From: UBA4582 sp965657335
GTDB lineage: Bacteria; Pseudomonadota; Gammaproteobacteria; Pseudomonadales; Azotimanducaceae
DNA: 64,000 nt
Assembly: GCA_965657335.1 (NCBI GenBank)
Contig: CBFHOH010000020.1
Coordinates: 1-64,000, forward strand
Reading direction: 5' to 3'
The translations under genes and the position numbers were made by a program. This document shows positions 1 through 8,226 of this stretch, one piece after another; the first letter of the stretch is position 1; each line of letters begins with the position of its first letter. Below the pieces are notes generated by a model. It was given only the letters and a program-made list of their open reading frames with translations, was not told where the DNA came from and made no database searches.

Positions 1-1
1 C

Positions 2-532
2 GGGCAACCGCTTTACAAGCTTGCCAGACAGGGTATTGAAGTTGAGCGCAAGTCGAGGGAAGTCACTATCCTGCGATATGACGTGCTGGAATATGAAAAC
101 GACCTGTTAAAGGTTGATATTGAATGTACAAAAGGAACTTACGTAAGGTCACTTGCGGAAGACCTAGGTAAGGCGCTCGGATGTGGTGCTCATGTGGCTG
201 AATTGAGAAGAATCAAGTCAGGCCCGTACGAAGAAGCAGCATCTGTCACCATTGCTGAACTTGAAAAAATGAAGGAAGAGGGTGGGTTGGCACCGCTAGA
301 TGCGCTGCTGTTACCCGTTGAATCTTCGATAGAAGACTGGCCAGCTATCAATTTAACGGAATTGACCGCCGGCTATTTTAAACAAGGACAAGCTGTTCAA
401 GTGGCACATGTGCCATCAAACGGTTTGGTAAGAATTTTTTCAGAAGTAGAGTCAAACGATCCCGTATTTATAGGCGTTGGCGAAATTCTGGAGGATGGTA
501 AGGTAGCGCCGCGAAGACTCGTGGTTAGCTAA
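2..532 (+). CDS. truB: tRNA pseudouridine(55) synthase TruB, 3' part (5' end outside window)
   Basis: C-terminal part of the enzyme that isomerises U55 to pseudouridine in the T-loop of tRNAs. The reading frame is open from base 2, where it encodes GQPLYKLARQGIEVER, a typical internal TruB segment, so the internal ATG at 83 is not the start. The motif GTYVRSLAEDLG (about residues 16-27 after that ATG) is the conserved TruB segment near the active site. The remainder is the C-terminal RNA-binding region ending in a PUA-like fold (LVRIFSEVES...FIGVGEI). The gene precedes rpsO and pnp, the usual gammaproteobacterial order (rbfA-truB-rpsO-pnp), so it probably belongs to the same translation and RNA-metabolism transcription unit. 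The catalytic aspartate lies upstream of the window. Confidence 0.95.
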   Translation, partial: GQPLYKLARQGIEVERKSREVTILRYDVLEYENDLLKVDIECTKGTYVRSLAEDLGKALGCGAHVAELRRIKSGPYEEAASVTIAELEKMKEEGGLAPLDALLLPVESSIEDWPAINLTELTAGYFKQGQAVQVAHVPSNGLVRIFSEVESNDPVFIGVGEILEDGKVAPRRLVVS

Positions 533-607
533 ATCAAAATGTGCGGCATCTGCAAATATGCGTGGATGGTTGTGCAAATTAAATAGGGCATATTGGAGAA
601 AATAGTA

Positions 608-877
608 ATGGCATTAACAGCAGAAAATAAAGCTGAAATACTCAAAGAATTTGGCCAATCTGAGGGCGATACAGGCTCACCAGAAGTACAGGTTGCTTTG
701 CTTACAGCGAATATCGAAAAGCTACAATCACACTTTCAAGAGCATAAGCATGATCACCACTCTCGTGTTGGTTTGTTGCGAATGGTTAGTCAGCGAAGAA
801 AGCTGCTTAACTACCTCAAAGGAAAGAGCGTAGAACGATATGCAGATCTGATTAAGCGTCTTGGTTTGAGAAGATAA
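608..877 (+). CDS. rpsO: 30S ribosomal protein S15
   Basis: Primary 16S rRNA-binding protein of the central domain of the small subunit. I chose the ATG at 608 (MALTAENKAEIL), which gives 89 residues, the same length as E. coli S15. A TTG at 593 would add five residues, but it overlaps the ribosome binding site TTGGAG. Conserved S15 segments are visible: GDTGSPEVQVALLT, HKHDHHSRVGLLRMVSQRR and KLLNYLK. It lies 75 bp after truB and 121 bp before pnp. In E. coli S15 represses its own translation through a leader pseudoknot; I did not try to fold the 75-base leader here. Confidence 0.98.
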   Translation: MALTAENKAEILKEFGQSEGDTGSPEVQVALLTANIEKLQSHFQEHKHDHHSRVGLLRMVSQRRKLLNYLKGKSVERYADLIKRLGLRR

Positions 878-887
878 GCTTTAAAAT

Positions 888-909
888 TGAACCCGGGTGA
901 CCGGGTTCA
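888..909 (+). terminator. rpsO-pnp intergenic stem-loop (attenuator or partial terminator)
   Basis: A perfect 9-bp stem, TGAACCCGG / CCGGGTTCA, with a GTGA tetraloop, starts 11 bases after the rpsO stop codon. Only a weak T-rich stretch (ATCATGTTT) follows, so it may be a leaky terminator or an mRNA 3'-end stabiliser rather than a strong stop. E. coli has a terminator at the same place between rpsO and pnp. Confidence 0.5.
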
Positions 910-955
910 TCATGTTTGGCCCAGGATGATAAAGGGCAAAAAGTAAGTAGATGGA

Positions 956-977
956 TGATTACACAGGGGTGTAATCA
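956..977 (+). promoter_or_regulatory. pnp leader hairpin, possible RNase III/PNPase autoregulation site
   Basis: A perfect 9-bp inverted repeat, TGATTACAC / GTGTAATCA, with an AGGG loop, ends 21 bases before the pnp start codon and just upstream of its ribosome binding site. In E. coli the pnp leader forms a hairpin that RNase III cleaves and PNPase then uses to repress its own translation. The position fits that role, but the stem here is shorter and the function is inferred from location only. Confidence 0.4.
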
Positions 978-998
978 ACTAAATAATTGGAGAATATA

Positions 999-3164
999 GT
1001 GAATTCGGTAAAGAAAAAATTTACGTACGGCGACAATGAAGTCGTTATAGAAACGGGCAAAGTAGCTCGACAGACAAGTGCTGCGGTACTTGTATCAATG
1101 TGTGAAACAACCGTGCTTGTTGCAGTGGTTGGTAGAAAAGACGCGAAGCCCGGGCAGGACTTTTTCCCGCTGACGGTTAACTACGAAGAAAAGACATATG
1201 CGGCTGGTAAAATTCCTGGTGGATTTTTCAAGAGAGAGGGTCGTCCTTCAGAAAAAGAAACGCTGACCTCGCGTTTGATTGACCGTCCTATTCGACCTTT
1301 GTTTCCAAAGGGTTTCTTGAATGAGGTTCAGGTGACTTGTCAGGTCATGTCTGCACATAAAGACGTCGATCCAGACATCCTTGCAATGATCGGTACTTCA
1401 GCAGCCTTGGCGCTATCTGGAATGCCATTTGCTGGCCCGATTGGCGGCGCAAGGGTTGGCTTCAACAAGGGCGGTTATCTTCTCAATCCAGGCTACGAAG
1501 CCTTGAAAGAATCTGACCTTGATATGGTTGTTGCTGGAACAGAGTCGGCTGTACTGATGGTTGAATCTGAAGCAAAAGAGCTAACTGAGGATCAAATGCT
1601 TGGTGCGGTGCTTTATGCACACCAAGAAATGCAGTGCGTGATTCAGGCAATTAAGGAACTCAAAGCTGAAGTGGGTAAGCCCGATTGGGAATGGGAACCC
1701 GTTGCCGGCAATGATGTTCTTATTAACGCGATGGCCGATCAGTTCGGCGCTGGCGTTGGTGAAGCTTATCAGACTGTCGACAAGATGGAGCGTCAGGATC
1801 TGTTGAGTGATCTCCGCGGCAAGGCTGTTGAGGCACTTGTCGATGAAGAAGCGGGCATCACAAAAGACGACGTGTCTGGTGCTTTTGGCGCATTAGAAAA
1901 GAAAACTGTGCGACGAAGAATTGTTGCTGGTGAGCCAAGAATTGACGGTCGCGACACCAAAACCGTCAGAAGTATTGACGTCGAAGTGGGCATGCTCGCA
2001 AAGGCACACGGTTCTGCGCTGTTTACTCGTGGCGAAACACAAGCAATTGTAACCACCACACTAGGCTCAATGCGCGACGCCGCGATTATTGATGCGCTTC
2101 AGGGTTCCTACAAGGATAACTTCCTGCTGCACTACAATTTCCCACACTACAGCGTCGGTGAAACCGGCTTTTCAGGCGGACCAAAGCGCCGTGAAATTGG
2201 TCACGGACGTCTAGCGCGTCGTGGTATTGCTGCGGTATTGCCTTCCGCTGACGCATGGCCATACACAACTCGGGTCGTTTCTGAAATCACAGAGTCGAAT
2301 GGTTCTTCTTCGATGGCGAGTGTCTGTGGCGCAAGTTTGTCTCTGATGGATGCAGGTGTTCCGCTAAGTGCGCCAGTTGCTGGTGTTGCGATGGGTCTTG
2401 TCAAGGAAGAAGATGGCTTTGCTGTTTTGACTGATATCCTCGGTGATGAAGATCACCTGGGTGACATGGACTTTAAAGTAGCGGGTACAGACACTGGTGT
2501 AACTGCACTGCAGATGGACATCAAAATTCAGGGTATTACAGAAGAAATTATGGAAACTGCACTGGGCCAAGCCCGTGATGCCAGAATCCATATTCTTGGT
2601 GAGATGAACAAGGTTATTGGCCGCTCTCGTGAAACGGTATCTGATAACGCACCCGCGATGGTGACAATTAAGATCGATGCCGAGAAGATTCGTGACGTTA
2701 TCGGTAAGGGTGGTGCAACTATCCGCTCGATCACTGAGGAAACCGGTGCTTCAATCGATATAGAAGACGACGGCACGATCGTCATCTTTGGTGAAGGCGC
2801 TGAATCTCGCGATGCTGCTGTTGATCGCATCAATATGATTACAGCTGAGGCTGAAGTGGGTCAGATTTACAAGGGCAAGGTTGTGAAGATTGCTGACTTC
2901 GGTGCCTTTGTTAACATTATTCCTGGTAAAGATGGTCTGGTGCACATCTCTCAGATCGCTAACGAGCGAGTTGAGAAGGTGACAGACTACCTTTCTGAAG
3001 GTCAGGAAGTTGATGTCATTGTACTTGATGTTGATCGTGGCAGAATCAAGCTATCTATCAAAGAAGTACCTGGTAACGAAGCTTCTGATGAATCGACCGA
3101 CGAAGGCGATGCTAACGAAGATGACGTTGATGGCAACACTGCATCAAGTAGCGAGCAGGGATAA
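999..3164 (+). CDS. pnp: Polyribonucleotide nucleotidyltransferase (PNPase)
   Basis: 3'-to-5' phosphorolytic exoribonuclease of the RNA degradosome; it can also add heteropolymeric tails. I chose GTG at 999 (NSVKKKFTYGDNEVVIETG), 721 residues, preceded by TTGGAG; an upstream TTG at 987 overlaps that ribosome binding site. Domain order is standard: first RNase PH domain, all-helical linker, second RNase PH domain (GETQAIVTTTLGS; SSSMASVCGASLSLMDAGVP), a KH domain around residues 550-615 (RDVIGKGGATIRSI), and an S1 domain around 620-690 (GAFVNIIPGKDGLVHISQI). It ends with an acidic tail rich in D and E. It follows rpsO and is followed after 4 bp by a small periplasmic protein gene. Confidence 0.98.
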   Translation: MNSVKKKFTYGDNEVVIETGKVARQTSAAVLVSMCETTVLVAVVGRKDAKPGQDFFPLTVNYEEKTYAAGKIPGGFFKREGRPSEKETLTSRLIDRPIRPLFPKGFLNEVQVTCQVMSAHKDVDPDILAMIGTSAALALSGMPFAGPIGGARVGFNKGGYLLNPGYEALKESDLDMVVAGTESAVLMVESEAKELTEDQMLGAVLYAHQEMQCVIQAIKELKAEVGKPDWEWEPVAGNDVLINAMADQFGAGVGEAYQTVDKMERQDLLSDLRGKAVEALVDEEAGITKDDVSGAFGALEKKTVRRRIVAGEPRIDGRDTKTVRSIDVEVGMLAKAHGSALFTRGETQAIVTTTLGSMRDAAIIDALQGSYKDNFLLHYNFPHYSVGETGFSGGPKRREIGHGRLARRGIAAVLPSADAWPYTTRVVSEITESNGSSSMASVCGASLSLMDAGVPLSAPVAGVAMGLVKEEDGFAVLTDILGDEDHLGDMDFKVAGTDTGVTALQMDIKIQGITEEIMETALGQARDARIHILGEMNKVIGRSRETVSDNAPAMVTIKIDAEKIRDVIGKGGATIRSITEETGASIDIEDDGTIVIFGEGAESRDAAVDRINMITAEAEVGQIYKGKVVKIADFGAFVNIIPGKDGLVHISQIANERVEKVTDYLSEGQEVDVIVLDVDRGRIKLSIKEVPGNEASDESTDEGDANEDDVDGNTASSSEQG

Positions 3165-3168
3165 ACCT

Positions 3169-3804
3169 GTGGTCAGGCCGTTAGCTTTAACTGCTGCTAT
3201 CTCGCTGCTGCTCAATGTGGCGGGCACTAACGCCGCTCCGTGCGACGAGATAGCAAACGGTGAAAGCCGATTGGCCTGTTATGACAATGCTGCGCGATGT
3301 CAGAAGGAATCGAGTGACAATGAGAGATTGGCGTGCTTTGATCGAGCTTTCGATCAGGCACAGCCAGTATCTCCAGTAAACTCAAACGCCGCTGTTTCTG
3401 CAGTTGCAAAGCCTGCAAAAGTGGCACCTAAGTCTGCCGTAGTAACTTCTTCCCGTTCTAGGGTGGAGGAAAAAACTGTAACAACTTCGCAAACCGAGCG
3501 CTCTCAGGCCGTAACTGCTGCGAGAACAACCCCCGAGGTTGTTGATAGTAAATTTGGTCTCCCTGATCGCCGCTCGACGGAAAACGCAGAGTACATCGAA
3601 GCAACGATTGTCCGCGTTCAAACGAATGCCAATCGTATCGATTATATTAAGCTTGATAGCGGTCAAATTTGGCGAGAAGTTGAAGATGGCCGACTCAGGT
3701 TTAAAAAGGGCCAGCAAGTCCGTATTGAAAAAGGTTTGCTGAGCTCATACAAGATGAGTGTTGTTGGCAAAAATATGTCGGTGAAGGTTAAGAGAGTTAA
3801 GTAA
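3169..3804 (+). CDS. Periplasmic protein with Cys-pair repeat N-terminus, function unknown
   Basis: No function recognised. The frame is open well back into pnp, but the likely start is GTG at 3169, 4 bp after the pnp stop, with AGCAGGGA as ribosome binding site. This gives a signal peptide (VRPLALTAAISLLLNVAGTNA) and a product of about 211 residues. The mature N-terminus carries two similar units, CDEIANGESRLACYD and CQKESSDNERLACFD, resembling the Cys-pair repeats found at the start of several exported proteobacterial proteins, including VasI/TagO-like ones. A Ser/Thr/Ala-rich linker follows, then a small C-terminal beta-rich domain with GQIWREVEDG and a basic end. No secretion genes are nearby, so a type VI link is not implied. 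The upstream ATG at 3130 is less likely because it would lie inside pnp. Confidence 0.6.
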   Translation: MVRPLALTAAISLLLNVAGTNAAPCDEIANGESRLACYDNAARCQKESSDNERLACFDRAFDQAQPVSPVNSNAAVSAVAKPAKVAPKSAVVTSSRSRVEEKTVTTSQTERSQAVTAARTTPEVVDSKFGLPDRRSTENAEYIEATIVRVQTNANRIDYIKLDSGQIWREVEDGRLRFKKGQQVRIEKGLLSSYKMSVVGKNMSVKVKRVK

Positions 3805-3878
3805 CCGCTCAAAGTGAAGCACCTGACTCAAATTAGCTCAGACGCTCCGCTATGCCCGTAATCTAAACCTGTTTTTGT

Positions 3879-5816
3879 CTAGTCTCCTGGTCGGTTCTTA
3901 ATTAAGTCGTCAACGACGGATGGGTCTGCAAGCGTACTTGTATCTCCGAGGTTTTCTAGTTCATTTTCAGCAATCTTCCGCAGGATGCGTCTCATTATCT
4001 TTCCCGAGCGCGTCTTTGGTAAGCCCGGTGCCCACTGCAAAACATCTGGTTTGGCGATGGCGCCGATTTCTTTTCTAACAAGATCGTTAAGGTCTTGTGC
4101 GAGTTCTGGCGACCCCTGTATGTCGTGCATTAATGTCACATAGGCATAAATACCCTGTCCTTTTATGTCGTGTGGATAGCCAACAACAGCAGCCTCGGCG
4201 ACCGATTCATGCAATACGAGGGCGCTTTCCACCTCTGCGGTGCCCATTCGGTGTCCAGATACATTAAGCACGTCGTCAACTCGCCCGGTGATCCAGTAGT
4301 AGCCATCTTCGTCCCGGCGAGCGCCATCTCCAGTGAAGTAGTATCCGGGGTAGGTCGAAAAGTACGTATCTATACAACGTTGGTGGTCACCGTAGACCGA
4401 TCGAATCTGGCTTGGCCAACTTCGTGCGATCGCGAGATTACCTGAGCCTGCACCCTCAATCAGTGCACCTTCATTATCAAGAAGTATCGGTTCTACGCCA
4501 AAGAAGGGCCGTGTTGCGGAGCCAGGTTTTAGCGCCGTCGCGCCGGGCAGCGGGGTGATCATGATGCCGCCAGTTTCTGTTTGCCACCAAGTGTCAACAA
4601 TTGGGCACTTCTTTTCACCAACGACGTGGTAATACCATTCCCATGCCTCTGGGTTGATAGGCTCGCCGACACTGCCAAGCAGACGCAGGGAGCTCCGATC
4701 AGTGGAAGTGACGAATTCATTTCCCTGACCCATCAACGCACGCAGCGCCGTGGGTGCCGTGTAGAATATATTCACTTGGTGCTTATCGACGACTTGCCAG
4801 CATCTCGATGCATCCGGGTAAGTTGGCACGCCCTCAAACATAAGCGTTGTGGCGCCATTGATGAGTGGGCCATAGACAATATATGAGTGTCCGGTAACCC
4901 ATCCAACATCGGCGGTACACCAATAGATGTCTCCGTCCCTGTAGTCGAATACATACTTGTGGGTCATCGCTGCTTGAAGCAGATAGCCTCCCGTCGTGTG
5001 CAGCACTCCTTTAGGTTTGCCCGTGGAACCCGAAGTGTAGAGGATAAACAAAGGATCTTCGCTATCCATCGGTTCGGCTTCACATTGAGAAGATACTGCC
5101 GCGGTTGCCTCGTGATACCAGATATCCCGATTATCGTGCCAGTTGATCTCTCCGCCGGTTCGTTTGACGACGACCACGGTGTGGACATTCGGGCACTCGG
5201 TTAGTGCCAGGTCGGTGTTCGATTTCAGTGGAATGCTTTTAGCGCTCCTTAGGCCCTCGTCAGCGGTTATGACTGTTTGGCAATCGGAGTCGAGGATGCG
5301 ATCTTGCAGCGCCTGAGGCGAGAATCCGCCAAAAACAACCGAGTGAACTGCGCCAATCCGCGTACAGGCTAACATTGCGTAAGCGGCTTCGGGAATCATT
5401 GGCATATAGATGCACACGCGATCCCCTTTTTTGACGCCTCTTTCCTTCAGCACATTCGCGAGTCTGCAAACCTGCTCATGAAGCGCTCTGTAAGTAATAT
5501 GATCCTCATCCAGCGGGTCGTCTCCTTCCCAAATGATTGCTGTCTGATCTGCTCTACTCGCTAGGTGTCGGTCGATACAGTTAACCGATGCATTTAACTG
5601 TGCGCCCTCAAACCAAGCACTTTTACCCTGCACCATGTCCGATGACATTACATGGGTCCACGGTTTACTCCACGTCAGAAAAGCAGAAGCCTGTTCAGCC
5701 CAGAAGTCCTCAGGTTGTTCTATCGACGCGCGATACATTTGTTGATACTGCTCGTCGGTGATGTGGGTATTTTCCCTAGCACTGGCCTGTACTGGATAGA
5801 TTTTATCCTCTGACAT
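3879..5816 (-). CDS. acs: Acetyl-CoA synthetase (AMP-forming)
   Basis: Activates acetate to acetyl-CoA through acetyl-AMP, feeding acetate into central metabolism. At 645 residues it is close to the 652 of E. coli Acs. Visible signatures are the AMP-binding P-loop YTSGSTGKPKGV, the WWQTETGG motif, the YYFTGDGA hinge region and the C-terminal PKTRSGKIMRR, whose lysine is the acetylation site that controls the enzyme. It is the last gene of a tight dNK-pgi-acs group on the minus strand, 2 bp after pgi. The same pgi-acs pair sits near cbrAB in Pseudomonas. There CbrAB and the Crc system control carbon source use, so carbon catabolite regulation of this gene is plausible. Confidence 0.97.
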   Translation of the reverse strand: MSEDKIYPVQASARENTHITDEQYQQMYRASIEQPEDFWAEQASAFLTWSKPWTHVMSSDMVQGKSAWFEGAQLNASVNCIDRHLASRADQTAIIWEGDDPLDEDHITYRALHEQVCRLANVLKERGVKKGDRVCIYMPMIPEAAYAMLACTRIGAVHSVVFGGFSPQALQDRILDSDCQTVITADEGLRSAKSIPLKSNTDLALTECPNVHTVVVVKRTGGEINWHDNRDIWYHEATAAVSSQCEAEPMDSEDPLFILYTSGSTGKPKGVLHTTGGYLLQAAMTHKYVFDYRDGDIYWCTADVGWVTGHSYIVYGPLINGATTLMFEGVPTYPDASRCWQVVDKHQVNIFYTAPTALRALMGQGNEFVTSTDRSSLRLLGSVGEPINPEAWEWYYHVVGEKKCPIVDTWWQTETGGIMITPLPGATALKPGSATRPFFGVEPILLDNEGALIEGAGSGNLAIARSWPSQIRSVYGDHQRCIDTYFSTYPGYYFTGDGARRDEDGYYWITGRVDDVLNVSGHRMGTAEVESALVLHESVAEAAVVGYPHDIKGQGIYAYVTLMHDIQGSPELAQDLNDLVRKEIGAIAKPDVLQWAPGLPKTRSGKIMRRILRKIAENELENLGDTSTLADPSVVDDLIKNRPGD

Positions 5817-5818
5817 GA

Positions 5819-7435
5819 TTAGTCATCCTTGTTGCGAATGGATTTATAGATTTCAGTTAGGTTGTTGGTCGAAGGGTCAACGGAATCTGGGTCCGATGCA
5901 CCTTCGATCATTTTGTAAACATTCTCACCCAGTATTTTTCCAAGTTCGACCCCCCACTGGTCAAAGGGATTGAGATCCCAGACCATACCTTGGCAAAAGA
6001 CTTTGTGTTCGTAGAGGGCGACCAGTGAGCCAAGTGTTTCAGGCGTGAGTTGGTCAAGCAAAATGGTATTGGAAGGACGGTTGCCTGGCATCACCTTATG
6101 GCTTCTAACGAGGTCTGAAGTGTTCGTGTCTATCTCTTCAGCTGATTTGCCTTGCATGAGTGCTTGGCTCTGGCTTAGACAACTTGCGACAAGCCAATCG
6201 TGATGTTCGGTGCGACCATGATGCGGCCGCAGTGGTAATAGGAAATCAATGCTGGCGATGCCTGTCCCTTGATGAAGCAACTGGTGGAAAGCATGTTGGC
6301 CATTGGTGCCCTCACCGCCCCAGATGAGTGGTCCGGTCGTATAGTCGACTGTTTTGCCTTCGCTGGTGACAGATTTACCATTAGACTCCATGTCCAATTG
6401 CTGAAGATGATCCGGCAATAACCTGAGCCAATGGTCATAGGGCAACACAGCGTGAGATGTCATATTCAAAAAGTTGTGATACCAGACACCAAGCAGCGCA
6501 AGCATCATCGGCATATTGTGATGGAAGTCGGCGGTCAAAAAATGCTGATCCATCTCTGCTGCACCATCCAGCAGCGCTCTGAAAGTCTCGAAGCCGTAAC
6601 CTAATGCTATCGGTAGTCCGACGGCTGACCACAGGGAATACCTGCCTCCTACCCAATCCCATATCGGGATAATATTTTCCTGACCGACGCCAAACGCGCA
6701 GGCTGCCGCTACGTTGTTTGTAATGGCAACAAGATGTTTGTCCAGATCTCCTTGCTCCATGTGCTGCAGCAACCATTGTTGTGCAGATGTTGCGTTAACT
6801 CTGGTCTCCATCGTCGAAAAGGATTTAGATACGATGATGATTAAGGTTGATTCCCAGTTCAGGTCTCTCAAAACATGGTCGATGTGGTGCCCGTCAACGT
6901 TGGCTACGTAGTGACATTTCAGGGTGCCATCGTTATATGGGGTTAGTGCCTCATCAATCATTCTTGGTCCAAGATAAGAACCGCCGATACCGATGTGCAA
7001 AATGTCAGTGATGCGTTGACCCGTGCTGCCAACCCAGGCGCCGGACCTCACTTCACGGCTAAGCCGTTCAACCTGCTTCAGGGCAGCTTCCACTTCAGCA
7101 TATTTGTCTGCAAGGTCAGAGTGGTGTTCCCCCGGACGAGCTCGCAGCAAAGTATGTAGCGCTGAACGTTGCTCTGTGTTGTTCAGCATTTGACCACTAG
7201 TTAGTTCCCCGGCCTTGCGCTTCAGGTCAGTTTTTTCCGCCAGCATTTCAAGCAAATTAAAGGTTTCGTGGCTCGCCTTACTTTTTGAGAAGTCCAGCGT
7301 AAGCCCGCAGCTTTGTATCATTCTGTTTGAGGCCCGTTCGGGCTCATCGTCAAACAAAGATGCAATAGAACTGCTTTGCATCGCTTGAGCGTGAGATTTC
7401 AAAGCGCGCCAGATCGAGGTGTTTGTAATTGACAT
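5819..7435 (-). CDS. pgi: Glucose-6-phosphate isomerase
   Basis: Interconverts glucose 6-phosphate and fructose 6-phosphate in the cytoplasm. The product has 538 residues (E. coli 549). Family signatures are HIGIGGSYLGPRM, the phosphate-binding SKSFSTMET, WVGGRYSLWSAVGL, and GPLIWGGEGTNGQHAFHQL, which contains the catalytic Glu/His region. It lies 3 bp after the deoxynucleoside kinase and 2 bp before acs, so the three are probably co-transcribed. Together with the glucose-6-phosphate dehydrogenase at 45.8 kb it gives the cell both branches at the glucose 6-phosphate node. Confidence 0.97.
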   Translation of the reverse strand: MSITNTSIWRALKSHAQAMQSSSIASLFDDEPERASNRMIQSCGLTLDFSKSKASHETFNLLEMLAEKTDLKRKAGELTSGQMLNNTEQRSALHTLLRARPGEHHSDLADKYAEVEAALKQVERLSREVRSGAWVGSTGQRITDILHIGIGGSYLGPRMIDEALTPYNDGTLKCHYVANVDGHHIDHVLRDLNWESTLIIIVSKSFSTMETRVNATSAQQWLLQHMEQGDLDKHLVAITNNVAAACAFGVGQENIIPIWDWVGGRYSLWSAVGLPIALGYGFETFRALLDGAAEMDQHFLTADFHHNMPMMLALLGVWYHNFLNMTSHAVLPYDHWLRLLPDHLQQLDMESNGKSVTSEGKTVDYTTGPLIWGGEGTNGQHAFHQLLHQGTGIASIDFLLPLRPHHGRTEHHDWLVASCLSQSQALMQGKSAEEIDTNTSDLVRSHKVMPGNRPSNTILLDQLTPETLGSLVALYEHKVFCQGMVWDLNPFDQWGVELGKILGENVYKMIEGASDPDSVDPSTNNLTEIYKSIRNKDD

Positions 7436-7438
7436 AAT

Positions 7439-8116
7439 TTAAATGAACGATGGTGTTGGGTTATAGTAATGGCGGCCGGATGTTACTGTTAGCATGAAAT
7501 CAATCAGCTGCTGATAATCTTGCTGATCGTTGGTCAAATCAAATTCAGACGCATTGACGATTAACAATGGTGCAGCGCTGTAGTAGTGGAAGAACTCGGT
7601 ATAAGCGTCTACAAGTTGTGAAAGGTATGCTTTGTCGAGCGCAAGATCTGTGCCTTGCGCTCGTTGTTGAATCCGTTGATACAAGACCGACACTGGCGCC
7701 TGCAAATAGATAACAAGGTCTGGGGTTGGAGCCTCAACAGCGAGGTGGGTGCTGATGTTGTCATAGAGTGCCATCTCATCTGCATCGAGGTTCAGTTGCG
7801 CAAACAACCTGTCTTTCTCCATCAAGAAGTCGGCGACCGTGACCGGTTCAAACATGTCTCCCTGCCGCATTCCTTGAATTTTGCGAGCACGTTCAAAAAG
7901 GAAAAATAATTGTGTTGGTAGCGCTGATTGTTTGCGGTTCTGGTAAAAACGCTCCAGAAAAGGATTGACCTCAGGCGTTTCAAGCAAGGTTTCGTAGTTA
8001 AAAGTGTTAGCAAGCATTTTGGTGAGCTTGGTTTTTCCAACACCCACCGGCCCCTCTACGGAGATATATCGAGGTACTTTGCTGGTTGAATATTCCAAAG
8101 TAAGGCTGCTATCCAT
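7439..8116 (-). CDS. Deoxynucleoside kinase (dNK/dCK-dGK family)
   Basis: Predicted to phosphorylate a deoxynucleoside as the first step of salvage to dNTPs. The N-terminus carries the P-loop GPVGVGKTKL (about residues 22-31), with the dNK-like ETPEVNPFLERFY after it. The central VADFLMEKDRLFAQ resembles the ERS/DRS-type catalytic motif, and YLQAPVSVLYQRIQQRA is the LID-proximal region. The length of 225 residues is typical. In many gammaproteobacteria a gene of this family lies between folK and panB near pcnB. Here it remains while folK and panBC are missing. Substrate preference (dA, dC, dG) cannot be told from sequence. Confidence 0.85.
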   Translation of the reverse strand: MDSSLTLEYSTSKVPRYISVEGPVGVGKTKLTKMLANTFNYETLLETPEVNPFLERFYQNRKQSALPTQLFFLFERARKIQGMRQGDMFEPVTVADFLMEKDRLFAQLNLDADEMALYDNISTHLAVEAPTPDLVIYLQAPVSVLYQRIQQRAQGTDLALDKAYLSQLVDAYTEFFHYYSAAPLLIVNASEFDLTNDQQDYQQLIDFMLTVTSGRHYYNPTPSFI

Positions 8117-8226
8117 CGAAATGCGGCTTTATCAGTGAGCTAACTTTTCGTTGCAAAAGGTGATTGTACGCAAGGAACGCTGGTAAATTGAACTCTTTTC
8201 TTCGGGTAATTTGCCTACGATGCCCG

